A stretch of DNA of 64,000 nt from Shinella sp. SUS2 (GTDB lineage Bacteria > Pseudomonadota > Alphaproteobacteria > Rhizobiales > Rhizobiaceae). Shown piece after piece: positions 1 through 8,196 of this stretch. Within the stretch, counting starts at the first letter, position 1. Each line of letters begins with the position of its first letter. Below the pieces are notes generated by a model. It did not search any database. It saw nothing but the letters and a program-made list of their open reading frames with translations, and was not told the DNA's origin. Position numbers and translations under genes: made by a program. The stretch spans positions 64,798 to 128,797 of the forward strand of contig NZ_KQ410735.1 in the NCBI RefSeq assembly GCF_001262505.1, in the 5' to 3' direction.

Positions 1-1
1 G

Positions 2-1069
2 ACCGCAACCGCCCCGAGCGGCCTCGGCACCACACCTTACGCGCCTCCGGCAGAAGAGACCGCCTCCCAGGCGACCACCGAGGGCAAGGCCGACCAGAAG
101 ACGGCGACTGCGACGGACGGCGTGCGCCGCGCGAACGGCCTTTCCGGTGCCCGTGTCGAGGAAACGCTGACCGACGACGGCACTGTCGTGCGCACGTTCA
201 CACCCGGCACGCGCACCGGTACAGGCCCGCTTATCATCGAGGCGAACCGCATCGGACAGGATGCCCGCTCGGCCGCCTTCCCGAACGAGGACCTGCTGGA
301 GGAGACTTCCGACGGCAAGATCCCGATCATCGGCCTCGACGGCACGCGCCCGATGGATCAATACGCCCGGCCCTGGTCCGGCGCGCGTGGCACGCGTATC
401 GCCATCGTGGTCGGTGGCCTCGGCCTCAGCCAGACGGGCACGCAACGCGCCATCCGCGAACTGCCGGGAGAAGTGACTCTTGCCTTCGCCGCCAGCGGCA
501 ACAGCCTGTCGCGCTGGATGCAGGAAGCGCGCCGTGGCGGCCATGAAATCCTGCTGCAGATGCCGCTGGAGCCCTTCGACTATCCGCAGAACGACCCCGG
601 TCTCTACACGCTGCGCACGGATCTCGGCGAAGCCAAGAACCTTGCCGAGCTGCACCGCGCCATGGCGCAGGTCACAAACTATACCGGTATCGTCAATTTC
701 ATGGGCGGCCGCTTCCTCTCCGATGCCGATGCGCTGGAGCCTGTGATCCGGGACATTTCCAGCCGCGGCCTGCTCTTCCTCGACGACGGCAGCTCGGCGC
801 AGTCGCTGTCCGGCACCATTGCCGGCGCCGTGGAGGCCCCGCACGCCTTTGCCGATCTCCAGCTCGACGGCGATCTTTCACGCGAGGCGATCCTGAAGAA
901 GCTGGACGAACTCGAGCGCGTCGCCCGGCGCAACGGCACGGCGATCGGCATGGCCTCGGCCTTCGACGAAAGTGTGGACGCGATCCGCGAATGGTGCGAG
1001 GAAGCGAGCGGCCGCGGCATCGAGATCGTCGGCGTCGCGTCGCTCGCAGCGGTTCCCGCCAAACAATAG
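2..1069 (+). CDS. Divergent polysaccharide deacetylase family protein (5' truncated by window edge)
   Basis: The frame is open from base 2, so the true start lies outside the window. After a low-complexity Ala/Thr/Pro/Glu-rich linker, a domain resembling the divergent polysaccharide deacetylase 2 (YibQ-like, PF04748) family begins at RIAIVVGGLG and contains QMPLEPFDYP, a GRFLSD segment and LLFLDDGSS. Family members are predicted carbohydrate-esterase-fold envelope proteins; their substrate is not established. The IDDLG-type motif expected near the domain start reads VGGLG here, so the usual metal-binding Asp pair may be lost. The stop is 9 bp before rppH, which suggests co-transcription. The family call is fairly sure and the activity is not. 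Confidence 0.8.
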   Translation, partial: TATAPSGLGTTPYAPPAEETASQATTEGKADQKTATATDGVRRANGLSGARVEETLTDDGTVVRTFTPGTRTGTGPLIIEANRIGQDARSAAFPNEDLLEETSDGKIPIIGLDGTRPMDQYARPWSGARGTRIAIVVGGLGLSQTGTQRAIRELPGEVTLAFAASGNSLSRWMQEARRGGHEILLQMPLEPFDYPQNDPGLYTLRTDLGEAKNLAELHRAMAQVTNYTGIVNFMGGRFLSDADALEPVIRDISSRGLLFLDDGSSAQSLSGTIAGAVEAPHAFADLQLDGDLSREAILKKLDELERVARRNGTAIGMASAFDESVDAIREWCEEASGRGIEIVGVASLAAVPAKQ

Positions 1070-1078
1070 GAATTTTCG

Positions 1079-1606
1079 ATGGGCAAGGAAAAGGACAAGG
1101 TGATCAGGGCCGAGGACCTGCCGTACCGCCCCTGTGTCGGCATCATGGTGCTGAACAGCGAGAACAAGGTCTGGGCAGGCCGGCGGATCCCTGTCGGCAA
1201 CTCCGAATATGACGGTTCGCCGCAGCTCTGGCAGATGCCGCAGGGCGGCATCGACAAGGGCGAGGACCCGCTGAAGGCCGCCTACCGCGAACTCTACGAG
1301 GAAACCGGCATCCGCAACGTCTCGTTGCTCGGCGATGCCGGCCGCTGGATCAACTACGATCTGCCCGCCCACCTGATCGGCATCGGCCTCAAGGGCAAAT
1401 ACCGCGGCCAGACGCAGCGCTGGTATGCCTTCCGCTTCGAGGGCGCCGAAGACGAGATCGCCATCAACCCGCCGCCGGGCGGCCACGCTGCGGAATTCGA
1501 CGCCTGGGAATGGAAACCGATGCGCGACCTGCCGGACCTGATCGTGCCTTTCAAACGCGGGGTCTACGAAGAGGTCGTCGCCGCCTTCGCGCATCTGGCA
1601 CCCTGA
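1079..1606 (+). CDS. rppH: RNA pyrophosphohydrolase RppH (Nudix)
   Basis: This 175-residue Nudix hydrolase removes pyrophosphate from 5'-triphosphorylated RNA, which primes mRNA for RNase E decay. A complete Nudix box occupies residues 56-78 (GX5EX7REUXEEXGU: G56, E62, R70-E71, E74-E75, G77), and a WQMPQGGI segment typical of RppH/ApaH-type Nudix enzymes precedes it. Length and motif spacing match alphaproteobacterial RppH, historically annotated IalA or dinucleoside polyphosphate hydrolase. It follows the deacetylase gene by 9 bp and is closed by a strong terminator hairpin, so it is probably the last gene of that operon. Confidence 0.93.
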   Translation: MGKEKDKVIRAEDLPYRPCVGIMVLNSENKVWAGRRIPVGNSEYDGSPQLWQMPQGGIDKGEDPLKAAYRELYEETGIRNVSLLGDAGRWINYDLPAHLIGIGLKGKYRGQTQRWYAFRFEGAEDEIAINPPPGGHAAEFDAWEWKPMRDLPDLIVPFKRGVYEEVVAAFAHLAP

Positions 1607-1620
1607 TGGGCCCCAAGAAA

Positions 1621-1650
1621 AAACCCCGGTCGCAAGACCGGGGTTTTCTG
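1621..1650 (+). terminator. Rho-independent terminator after rppH
   Basis: Perfect 11-bp inverted repeat (1621-1631 with 1636-1646) with a GCAA tetraloop. It is flanked by an A-run upstream and TTTT downstream, so it could serve both rppH (+) and the convergent bfr (-). Confidence 0.85.
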
Positions 1651-1672
1651 TATCGGGCGTAGGGCTTGCGCC

Positions 1673-2158
1673 TTATTCGGCTTCGTTCGCCGGCGCGGCG
1701 TTGAGCTGGCCGTACTTTTCCTCGCCGAGCTTGCCGAGCAGCTCCAGCTGGGTTTCGAGGAAGTCGATGTGACCTTCCTCGTCGATCAGCAGCTCTTCGA
1801 ACAGCTTCATGGTGACGTAGTCACCGGCGTCATGACAGATGTCGCGCGACTTCTTGTAAGCCTTGCGGGCGTCATATTCGCCGGCAAGATCGGCTTCCAG
1901 CACTTCCTTGACGTTCTGGCCGATGCGAAGCGGCGCGACGGTCTGGAGGTTAGGGTGGCCTTCAAGGAAGATGATGCGGGCGACGAGCTTGTCGGCGTGC
2001 TGCATCTCTTCGATCGACTCGGCGCGCTCCTTCTTGGCGAGAAGCGTGTAGCCCCAGTCTTCCAGCAGGCGATAGTGAAGCCAGTACTGGTTTACGGCAC
2101 CGAGTTCGAGATGGAGCGCTTCGTTAAGCTGCTCGATGACTTTTTTGTCGCCTTTCAA
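1673..2158 (-). CDS. bfr: Bacterioferritin (TTG start)
   Basis: Haem-containing iron-storage protein that forms a 24-mer and oxidises and mineralises Fe(II). With the TTG at 2158 as residue 1 (161 aa), every known ligand falls on its textbook position: E18, E51, H54, E94, E127 and H130 of the ferroxidase centre and haem ligand M52. That numbering, plus a GGAGAG ribosome site six bases upstream, fixes the TTG start over the in-frame ATG at 2182. The gene begins inside the 3' end of bfd (35-bp overlap), so the two are probably translated from one message. Release of stored iron would depend on Bfd. Confidence 0.95.
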   Translation of the reverse strand: MKGDKKVIEQLNEALHLELGAVNQYWLHYRLLEDWGYTLLAKKERAESIEEMQHADKLVARIIFLEGHPNLQTVAPLRIGQNVKEVLEADLAGEYDARKAYKKSRDICHDAGDYVTMKLFEELLIDEEGHIDFLETQLELLGKLGEEKYGQLNAAPANEAE

Positions 2159-2435
2159 GGTCCGCTCTCCTGTTTTCTTCATGGAATTGTTTGAGGCGGG
2201 TCATGAAATCAAATATCTCGTCATCCGTCGAGTGGCGGCCGGCGTGATACTGCTCGGTCGTGCGGATGATGATGTCGACGACATTGGGGAAACAGCCGCA
2301 GCAGCGGCCGCGCTTCTGCATGGCGTGATAGACCTTTGCAGGCACGATGAGCTGCCAACAGTCCTCGTCGAGGAGACCATTGATCACGTCAACGATTTCC
2401 TTTTGGGTGATGAAATTACAGCTGCAAACCAGCAT
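2124..2435 (-). CDS. bfd: Bacterioferritin-associated ferredoxin (2Fe-2S)
   Basis: The 103-residue product has the Bfd ligand pattern C4-X-C6 ... C45-X2-C48, which holds a [2Fe-2S] cluster. Bfd passes electrons to bacterioferritin haem to mobilise stored iron. The ATG at 2435 was chosen because the family begins MxVCxC and a GGCGAG site precedes it; the frame stays open for 23 codons upstream without family similarity. The C-terminal half (residues 55-103) is a charged extension beyond the minimal ~65-residue Bfd. It overlaps bfr and sits 100 bp downstream of an Irr-box-like palindrome, which suggests iron control. Confidence 0.9.
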   Translation of the reverse strand: MLVCSCNFITQKEIVDVINGLLDEDCWQLIVPAKVYHAMQKRGRCCGCFPNVVDIIIRTTEQYHAGRHSTDDEIFDFMTRLKQFHEENRRADLERRQKSHRAA

Positions 2436-2475
2436 TTCGTCTCGCCTGCCATACGCAAAGTACTGAGTTTCCGGG

Positions 2476-2504
2476 ATTAAGCAAAAGGCGACCCTGACTG
2501 TCAA
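2476..2504 (-). promoter_or_regulatory. Candidate sigma-70-type promoter of bfd-bfr
   Basis: On the minus strand, TTGACA (2504-2499) and CTTAAT (2481-2476) are separated by exactly 17 bp. Transcription would start near 2469, 34 bp before the bfd ATG. Confidence 0.5.
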
Positions 2505-2536
2505 GAATGAACAGGTCAGTCTTGTTGACTCATTAA

Positions 2537-2552
2537 TTTAGAGTCATTCTAA
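2537..2552. promoter_or_regulatory. Irr-box (ICE)-like palindrome upstream of bfd
   Basis: TTTAGAGTCATTCTAA carries inverted arms TTAGA and TCTAA around five bases, resembling the iron control element bound by Irr in Rhizobiales (TTTAGAA...TTCTAAA type). It lies about 35 bp upstream of the proposed -35 box of the bfd-bfr promoter, and bfr/bfd are known Irr targets in the order. The assignment rests on pattern and context only. Confidence 0.6.
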
Positions 2553-2821
2553 TCTTGATTATAAATATCGTCTTTTCATGGACTTACCGCCCGTACTCTG
2601 CCGATGGAAAGCCATCCGACTGCGGCAAACTGACCGATCACGTTTTGTTGCAAATCCGCCCTGGCGCCGGATTCCATCACACTCGCCGCCATCCGCTTTC
2701 GATGCGAGGGGTCGAATCGGCCGGCAAAGCGGTGCGATCACGCATCGATGCACGCGGGGCATGCAATTTCGTCCCTCGAAAAACCCTGGAAATCGTCTAT
2801 ATGACGGGCAAAGGAGAGCCC

Positions 2822-3256
2822 ATGGCCCGCATTGACCAGACCGAGGATTGGCGCACGCGCCACGCCCCGACCATCAGCACCTTCGAATCCCTGGCGCTGG
2901 AAGCCTATGGCCACCTGCCGGAAGAATTCCGCGCACTCACCGGCAACCTGATCATCGAGATCGCCGAGTTCCCGAGCGACGACGTCTTCGAGGACATGGC
3001 GCTGGAAACCCCGTTCGACCTGCTGGGCCTCTTCGAGGGCCGCGGCATCACCGAGCGCTTCACCGTCGAGACCGGCGAGATGCCGAACCGCATCACGCTC
3101 TACCGCCGCCCGATCCTCGATTACTGGGCAGAGAACGAGGAGACGCTGGGCGACATCATCACCCATGTCCTCATCCACGAGATCGGCCACCATTTCGGCC
3201 TGTCGGACGACGATATGGAGCGCATCGAGGCGAGTGCGGAAATCGCCGCGGGCTAG
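2822..3256 (+). CDS. Zincin-like metallopeptidase family protein
   Basis: A 144-residue protein with a gluzincin motif HEIGHHFGL at residues 119-123 (HExxH) followed by LSDDDM, as in the small PF06262 zincin family. The acidic N-terminal half (FESLALEAYGHLPEEF) also matches that family. The ATG at 2822 has an ideal AAAGGAG site eight bases upstream, while the open frame further upstream lacks one. No signal peptide or membrane segment is visible, so it is likely cytosolic. Substrates of this family are unknown. It stands alone, divergent from bfd. Confidence 0.85.
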   Translation: MARIDQTEDWRTRHAPTISTFESLALEAYGHLPEEFRALTGNLIIEIAEFPSDDVFEDMALETPFDLLGLFEGRGITERFTVETGEMPNRITLYRRPILDYWAENEETLGDIITHVLIHEIGHHFGLSDDDMERIEASAEIAAG

Positions 3257-3348
3257 CCGCCGCGCGTTGGGGCGGCCAACAAGGCGTCCCCTCGCCTCGC
3301 TCAAGGTCGGGCCTGACGCGACCATCCACACCGGACCCAAAGCCTGGC

Positions 3349-3369
3349 TCCTCGGCTCAAGGCCGAGGA
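3349..3369. repeat. REP-like palindrome
   Basis: TCCTCGGC and GCCGAGGA form an 8-bp stem with a 5-base loop in the gap between two genes. The CTCGG..CCGAG core recurs at 57163-57182, as in short dispersed intergenic palindromes of Rhizobiaceae. The remainder of 3257-3437 shows nothing recognisable. Confidence 0.4.
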
Positions 3370-3437
3370 TCACGCCGGTGAATAGGCATTATTCATCGAA
3401 AGATGTGACGGACACACACCGCGATCGCTTTACGCGA

Positions 3438-3644
3438 TTACTGCTCCGAAAGCTTGATATCGGGCGTGTACTCCTTGCCAGGAACGTCCTTCACAACCGC
3501 CTGGCCGCACTGCATCAGCTTGGTCTCGGCATTGTAGGCGTAGGTCGGTGAACCGTGCAGGTCCCAGCCCTTGTTCAGCGCCAGCGTCACCTTGTGGCAG
3601 AACGAGGCATCATCGGGACCAGTCAGGAAGCGGTAGACTTTCAT
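3438..3644 (-). CDS. DUF1737 domain-containing small protein
   Basis: A 68-residue protein beginning [19 protein letters not shown], with a GWDLHGSPTYAYN core typical of DUF1737 (PF08410). Its function is unknown. There is no signal peptide and there are two cysteines (one in SFCHKV, one in LMQCGQ). Its ATG overlaps the stop of the upstream CoA-ester lyase gene (ATGA), so translation is probably coupled and the two may act together. Coverage of the domain is full length, so this is not a fragment. Confidence 0.82.
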   Translation of the reverse strand: MKVYRFLTGPDDASFCHKVTLALNKGWDLHGSPTYAYNAETKLMQCGQAVVKDVPGKEYTPDIKLSEQ

Positions 3645-4552
3645 GCTTTCTTCTTTCTCTCATTGATCAGATCGGCCTTGGCCAGAATACGCCCGGCCTG
3701 GTCGGCATGGAGCTTTTCCACCATGCGGCCGGCGAGGGCAACGACGGCCTTGCCGGCATTGTCGGGTGCGGCGAAGGCAGAGACGACGGCCAACGCCTCG
3801 GCCGCTTCTGCCTCGGTAACGCCATAGGCTTCGTTGGCAGCGGCAATCTGCGCCGGATGAATCAACATCTTGCCGTCAAACCCCATCTGCCGGCCCTGTC
3901 GGCACTCCAGCACGAAATTCTCGTCGTCGGAAAAATCGTTGAAAACGCTGTCGATGACATCGAGCCCGGACGCCCGCGCAGCGACCACCACCTGCAACAG
4001 CAACGGTACGAGGAACGGCCGGCCGGCAATATCCGCGATGCCGGTTTCCTTACGAAGGTCGTTGAGACCGACAACGAAACAATCCAGCCGACCACCATGG
4101 GTACGGCCCGTCTCCGCGATGGCGGGGAGATTGAGGAGGGACGCCGCCGTCTCGATCATCGCCCACAGGCGCGGCCCTTCGTCGGCACCGGCCTCGGAAA
4201 GCCAGTCGGCGACGGTCAGCACATCCTGCGGTTCCGACACTTTCGGGAGCAGCACCGCCTCGGGCATGCAATCGAGCACCGCCTCCAGGTCGAGCACGCC
4301 GTCGGGCCCGTCGAGCGAATTGATCCGAATAACATGCTCGCAGCCCTTGGACCGATCGAGCGTCTTGAAATGTGAGACAAGGGCGGCACGCGCCTCCGCC
4401 TTCTTCTCCGGCAACACGGAATCCTCAAGGTCGAAGATGATGGCGTCGCAATCGAGCGCAGCGGACTTGGCAAGCGCCCGCGCATTGACGGCGGGAACAC
4501 TGAGCACCGAGCGGCGCAGGCGGAGCGGATGGTGATGCGGTGTCCTGTTCAT
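3641..4552 (-). CDS. HpcH/HpaI aldolase/citrate lyase family protein (CoA-ester lyase)
   Basis: The 304-residue protein has the CitE/malyl-CoA-lyase-like barrel: RRSVLSVPA, the Mg-binding IIFDLEDSV (residues 38-46), [25 protein letters not shown] and KMLIHPAQI. Such enzymes cleave or form C-C bonds of 3-hydroxyacyl-CoA esters such as malyl-, citramalyl- or methylmalyl-CoA; the exact substrate cannot be read from sequence. The ATG at 4552 was chosen because similarity starts at [10 protein letters not shown]; 49 upstream in-frame codons are not family-like. It is the first gene of a two-gene unit with the DUF1737 gene (4-bp overlap). A free-standing CitE-like protein without other citrate-lyase subunits argues for a CoA-ester substrate. 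Confidence 0.85.
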   Translation of the reverse strand: MNRTPHHHPLRLRRSVLSVPAVNARALAKSAALDCDAIIFDLEDSVLPEKKAEARAALVSHFKTLDRSKGCEHVIRINSLDGPDGVLDLEAVLDCMPEAVLLPKVSEPQDVLTVADWLSEAGADEGPRLWAMIETAASLLNLPAIAETGRTHGGRLDCFVVGLNDLRKETGIADIAGRPFLVPLLLQVVVAARASGLDVIDSVFNDFSDDENFVLECRQGRQMGFDGKMLIHPAQIAAANEAYGVTEAEAAEALAVVSAFAAPDNAGKAVVALAGRMVEKLHADQAGRILAKADLINERKKKA

Positions 4553-4704
4553 CCGCCCTTTTTGCCGCGCTTTGCCGCAGCCCGCAAGCGCCATGGCACT
4601 GCGCACGCCCTCAGGACATTGTGGCACAGCGAATCCCGCGCGTTCGGCCTTGCAATGGACAAAATCCGCCCCCACATTCTCTCGCAGAGAAAGGGTCAAT
4701 CAAA

Positions 4705-4953
4705 ATGCAGCGTATCCGCTCCATCGTCTTCACCGTCTTCACCATGCTTGTCGCAGGCGCGACCTTCCTGTTCGCCGCCTCCGTGGGCCTCGCTATCGCC
4801 GGCATCGTCGCCGTGCTGATGCTCGGTTCCATGCTCGCCGCCAAGCTCCAGCCGGCTCCGGTCCGCGCCACAGCGCGCAACGATCGCCGGGCGCCGGGCC
4901 AGCGCGAACCGCGCATCTGGAACGACGGCCGCGGCACGATCATCGACCTCTAA
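4705..4953 (+). CDS. Small membrane protein, function unknown
   Basis: An 82-residue ORF with an AAAGGG site 10 bp before the ATG. Residues 8-46 are continuously hydrophobic with a Gly/Ala-rich centre, enough for one long or two short membrane spans. A basic, Arg/Pro-rich tail ([19 protein letters not shown]) follows and ends in GRGTIIDL. No family was recognised. It is divergent from the CoA-ester lyase gene and 155 bp upstream of leuD. Coding use resembles the neighbours and the ORF is well positioned, so it is probably real. Confidence 0.65.
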   Translation: MQRIRSIVFTVFTMLVAGATFLFAASVGLAIAGIVAVLMLGSMLAAKLQPAPVRATARNDRRAPGQREPRIWNDGRGTIIDL

Positions 4954-5108
4954 AAAAGGTTCGCTCCCGAAAGGGACGCTCCGGGCGCTTTGCGCGCCCG
5001 GCACTTGCGTTTGATGCCCGGCTTTCCGGAAGATTCTCCTTCAAATCCGCGGAAAATTCATCTAAACGCTTGTGCCAACCGACATCACCGCATTTCGAGG
5101 GTTTTCGC

Positions 5109-5714
5109 ATGGACAAGTTCGTCAAGCTGACCGGCGTCGCCGCGCCGCTTCCCGTCGTCAATATCGACACGGACATGATCATTCCGAAAGACTACCTCAA
5201 GACGATCAAGCGCACCGGTCTCGGCAAGGGCCTCTTCGCCGAAGCCCGCTACAACGAAGACGGCAGCGTCAACGAAAGCTTCGTGCTGAACAAGCCGGCC
5301 TACCAGAACGCCTCGATCCTCGTCGCCGGCGACAATTTCGGCTGCGGCTCCTCGCGCGAACATGCGCCGTGGGCCCTGCTCGACTTCGGCATCCGCTGCG
5401 TCATCTCCACGAGCTTCGCCGACATCTTCTACAACAACTGTTTCAAGAACGGCATCCTGCCGATCGTCGTCAGCCAGGATGACCTCGACAAGCTGATGGA
5501 CGATGCCAGCCGCGGCTCCAACGCCATCCTGACCGTCGACCTGGAAGCCCAGGAAATCACCGGTCCCGACGGCGGCCGCATCGGCTTCGAGATCGACGCC
5601 TTCCGCCGCCACTGCCTGCTGAACGGTCTCGACGACATCGGCCTGACGCTGGAAAAGGCGACCTCGATCGACAGTTTCGAGAAGCAGAACGCAAGCTCGC
5701 GCCCCTGGGCTTGA
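5109..5714 (+). CDS. leuD: 3-isopropylmalate dehydratase small subunit
   Basis: LeuD (201 aa) is the swivel subunit that, with LeuC, isomerises 2- to 3-isopropylmalate in leucine biosynthesis. The N-terminus [26 protein letters not shown] and the substrate-binding loop [11 protein letters not shown] (residues 78-88) are diagnostic, and length is normal. LeuC, which carries the 4Fe-4S cluster, is not in this window. The ATG at 5109 matches the family start, and the longer open frame upstream is spurious. A GC-rich 8-bp hairpin (4981-5001) lies in the 155-bp leader, but no leucine-codon leader peptide was found. The stop overlaps the region just before ridA. Confidence 0.96.
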   Translation: MDKFVKLTGVAAPLPVVNIDTDMIIPKDYLKTIKRTGLGKGLFAEARYNEDGSVNESFVLNKPAYQNASILVAGDNFGCGSSREHAPWALLDFGIRCVISTSFADIFYNNCFKNGILPIVVSQDDLDKLMDDASRGSNAILTVDLEAQEITGPDGGRIGFEIDAFRRHCLLNGLDDIGLTLEKATSIDSFEKQNASSRPWA

Positions 5715-5719
5715 AGGCC

Positions 5720-6100
5720 ATGCGCCGACTGATCTCTTCCGGCTCTCCCTTCGAAGTGACGGCGGGCTATTCGCGCGCCGTCGTTCAGGGTGACTGGTGT
5801 TTCGTATCCGGGACGACCGGCTACGACTATACAACCATGACCATGCCGGAAGGCGTCGAAGCACAGACGCGCACCTGCCTTGCCACCATCGGCGAGGTTC
5901 TGCAGGAGGCCGGCTTCTCCTTCGCCGAAGTCGTTCGCTGCCACTATTACGTGACTGACGCTGCCTTCGCCGACCGCATCTTCCCCATCCTCGGTGAAAC
6001 GTTCAGAACGATCCGTCCCGCGGCCACGATGGTGGTCTGCGACCTCATCCGGCCGGAAATGCTGATCGAGATCGAGGTCACGGCCCTGCGCGCAAGCTAG
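5720..6100 (+). CDS. RidA/YjgF family protein
   Basis: A 127-residue RidA-superfamily protein: GYSRAVVQGDWCFVSGTTGYD, FAEVVRCHYYVTD and RPAATMVVCDLIRPEMLIEIEVTA follow the family pattern. Canonical RidA hydrolyses reactive enamine/imine intermediates released by PLP enzymes. The C-terminal IR..EIE signature is only partly kept, so the exact subgroup is unclear. The ATG at 5720, six bases after the leuD stop, is preferred over the TTG at 5711. Its position between leuD and leuB suggests co-expression with the branched-chain pathway, where enamine damage arises. Confidence 0.85.
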   Translation: MRRLISSGSPFEVTAGYSRAVVQGDWCFVSGTTGYDYTTMTMPEGVEAQTRTCLATIGEVLQEAGFSFAEVVRCHYYVTDAAFADRIFPILGETFRTIRPAATMVVCDLIRPEMLIEIEVTALRAS

Positions 6101-6208
6101 CCGAAAGGCGAAGCGCTCCGCGCAAAATTCTTTCTTTTCGGCGATTTTCCTTGAACGGAAGTTGCGCTAAGAAGCGCGCGACCATTCCGTGACATCAAGG
6201 ACAATCCC

Positions 6209-7318
6209 ATGACAGCGCGTACCCTCCTCCTTCTGCCCGGCGACGGCATCGGCCCGGAAGCCATGGCGGAAGTCCGCAAGATCATCGCTTATATGAACGC
6301 CGAACGGGGCGCTGGCTTTGAGACCGACGAAGGCCTCGTCGGCGGCTCGGCCTATGACGCCCACGGCGCGGCGATCTCGGAAGGCGACATGGAGAAGGCA
6401 CTGGCGGCCGACGCCGTGCTGTTCGGCGCCGTCGGTGGCCCGAAGTGGGACGACGTGCCCTACGAGGTCCGCCCGGAAGCCGGCCTCCTGCGCCTGCGCA
6501 AGGATCTGAAGCTCTTCGCGAACCTCCGCCCGGCCATCTGCTACCCCGCGCTGGCAAACGCCTCCTCGCTGAAGCCGGAACTCGTCGAAGGCCTCGACAT
6601 CCTGATCGTGCGTGAGCTGACGGGCGGCGTCTATTTCGGCGAGCCGAAGGAGATCATCGACCTCGGCAACGGCCAGAAGCGCGGCATCGACACGCAGGTC
6701 TACGACACCTACGAGATCGAGCGCATCGCCGGCGTCGCCTTCGAACTGGCGCGCACCCGCCAGAACCGCGTCTGCTCCATGGAAAAGCGCAACGTCATGA
6801 AGTCGGGCGTGCTGTGGAACCAGGTGGTGACGGAAACGCACAAGCGCAGCTATTCCGACGTCCAGCTCGAACACATGCTGGCCGACGCCGGTGGCATGCA
6901 GCTCGTCCGCGCGCCGAAGCAGTTCGACGTGATCGTGACGGACAACCTGTTCGGCGACATGCTCTCGGACGTTGCCGCCATGCTGACCGGCTCGCTCGGC
7001 ATGCTACCGTCCGCATCGCTCGGCGCGCCGGATGCCAAGGGCCAGCGCAAGGCGCTCTATGAGCCCGTGCACGGCTCGGCGCCCGATATCGCCGGCAAGG
7101 GCATCGCCAACCCGATCGCCATGATCGCCTCCTTCGCCATGTGCCTGCGCTATTCGTTCAACATGGTCGCGGATGCCGACAACCTCGAAAAGGCGATCGC
7201 CGAGGTGCTCGACAGCGGCATCCGCACCGGCGACATCATGGCCGAAGGCTGCCGCAAGGTCGGCACCGCGGAAATGGGCGACGCCATCCTCGCCGCCTTC
7301 AGGAAGCTCTCGGCCTGA
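6209..7318 (+). CDS. leuB: 3-isopropylmalate dehydrogenase
   Basis: LeuB (369 aa) oxidises and decarboxylates 3-isopropylmalate to 2-oxoisocaproate using NAD. The N-terminal [11 protein letters not shown], the [21 protein letters not shown] segment, the dehydrogenase signature around NLFGDMLSD (from residue ~246) and the [21 protein letters not shown] loop are all intact. Length is typical. It lies 108 bp after the RidA gene and ends at a strong terminator. The spacer before it has no recognisable regulatory fold. Confidence 0.96.
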   Translation: MTARTLLLLPGDGIGPEAMAEVRKIIAYMNAERGAGFETDEGLVGGSAYDAHGAAISEGDMEKALAADAVLFGAVGGPKWDDVPYEVRPEAGLLRLRKDLKLFANLRPAICYPALANASSLKPELVEGLDILIVRELTGGVYFGEPKEIIDLGNGQKRGIDTQVYDTYEIERIAGVAFELARTRQNRVCSMEKRNVMKSGVLWNQVVTETHKRSYSDVQLEHMLADAGGMQLVRAPKQFDVIVTDNLFGDMLSDVAAMLTGSLGMLPSASLGAPDAKGQRKALYEPVHGSAPDIAGKGIANPIAMIASFAMCLRYSFNMVADADNLEKAIAEVLDSGIRTGDIMAEGCRKVGTAEMGDAILAAFRKLSA

Positions 7319-7334
7319 GCCTGAAATTTTCATG

Positions 7335-7372
7335 AAAAGGCCCCCGGCGCGCCTGCACCGGGGGCCTTTTTC
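7335..7372 (+). terminator. Rho-independent terminator after leuB
   Basis: Inverted repeat AAAAGGCCCCCGG (7335-7347) with CCGGGGGCCTTTT (7358-7370), followed by further T. Confidence 0.88.
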
Positions 7373-7438
7373 GTTCGCCTCCCTTGAAATACCGGCTCTC
7401 GCCAACACATGGAGGCAACGCTGTTTTTAGGGATACCC

Positions 7439-8137
7439 ATGAACCGATCGTTCGCGACCTCCTCGCTCTGGATCCTCGCTGCCACCGCCATCCTCGTCGT
7501 GGCCCTCGTTCCTCTCGATCCGATGCTGTCGCAGCGCGCCCAGGGTCTTCCCGGCGCCATCGTGACCTTCAACGAGCGCATCACCGATTTCGGCACCTTC
7601 TCCTGGATGATCTATGGTTCGGGCCTGATCGTGATCCTCGCCTATATCGCTCGCCGGGTGAGCCGGAACGAAACCTTTGCCGGCCGGGCACGAACGGCGC
7701 GACGGCTGTCGCTCTACTTCTTCCTGACGATCGGCGCGACGAGCGCGCTCGTGCATCTCTTCAAGCTGATCATCGGCCGGGCGCGCCCCGAACTCTTCAC
7801 CGATCTCGGCGCTTACAGTCTGACGCCCTTCGCCTACGACAATCTCTATGCCAGTTTCCCGTCAGGCCATTCGGCAGCGGCTGGCGCGTTCTTCGGGGCT
7901 TTCTCGATGCTGGCGCCCCGGCTGCGCCCACTCTTCCTCATCGGCGCACTGGCGATCGGCGCCTCTCGCGTCATCGTCGGCGCGCATTATCCGAGCGACG
8001 TCGCCGCCGGCCTCCTGCTCGGCCTTTGGACCGCCATCGCCGCAGCCTTCTTCTTCGCCAGCAGGGAATGGCTCTTCCGTTTCGACGACCGCGGCTGGCC
8101 GCTGCCGAAATCCATGTTCCCCACCAGGATCCCATAA
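7439..8137 (+). CDS. PAP2-family membrane phosphatase
   Basis: A 232-residue type-2 phosphatidic acid phosphatase relative with all three catalytic signatures: KX6RP (K109-P117), PSGH (141-144) and SRX5HX3D (S176-D187, catalytic H183). Several hydrophobic segments flank these, so it sits in the inner membrane with its active site facing the periplasm. Possible substrates are undecaprenyl pyrophosphate, phosphatidylglycerophosphate or lipid A phosphate; sequence alone does not decide. The ATG at 7439 has an AGGGA site five bases upstream, whereas the ATG ten codons earlier does not. It is a single-gene unit. Confidence 0.88.
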   Translation: MNRSFATSSLWILAATAILVVALVPLDPMLSQRAQGLPGAIVTFNERITDFGTFSWMIYGSGLIVILAYIARRVSRNETFAGRARTARRLSLYFFLTIGATSALVHLFKLIIGRARPELFTDLGAYSLTPFAYDNLYASFPSGHSAAAGAFFGAFSMLAPRLRPLFLIGALAIGASRVIVGAHYPSDVAAGLLLGLWTAIAAAFFFASREWLFRFDDRGWPLPKSMFPTRIP

Positions 8138-8168
8138 AAAACCCGGCCCGTGGAAACCACGAGCCGGG
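8136..8168 (-). terminator. Terminator for the MHS transporter gene
   Basis: CCCGGCCCGTGG (8142-8153) pairs with CCACGAGCCGGG (8157-8168) with one bulge. The A6 run at 8136-8141 becomes T6 when read on the minus strand. Confidence 0.75.
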
Positions 8169-8196
8169 CGCGCCATGAACTATCGGAAGGGGGAGA

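Noticed and set aside
4954..5108. Possible leucine attenuator before leuD
   Set aside because: A GC hairpin exists at 4981-5001, but there is no short ORF with leucine codons and no competing stem.
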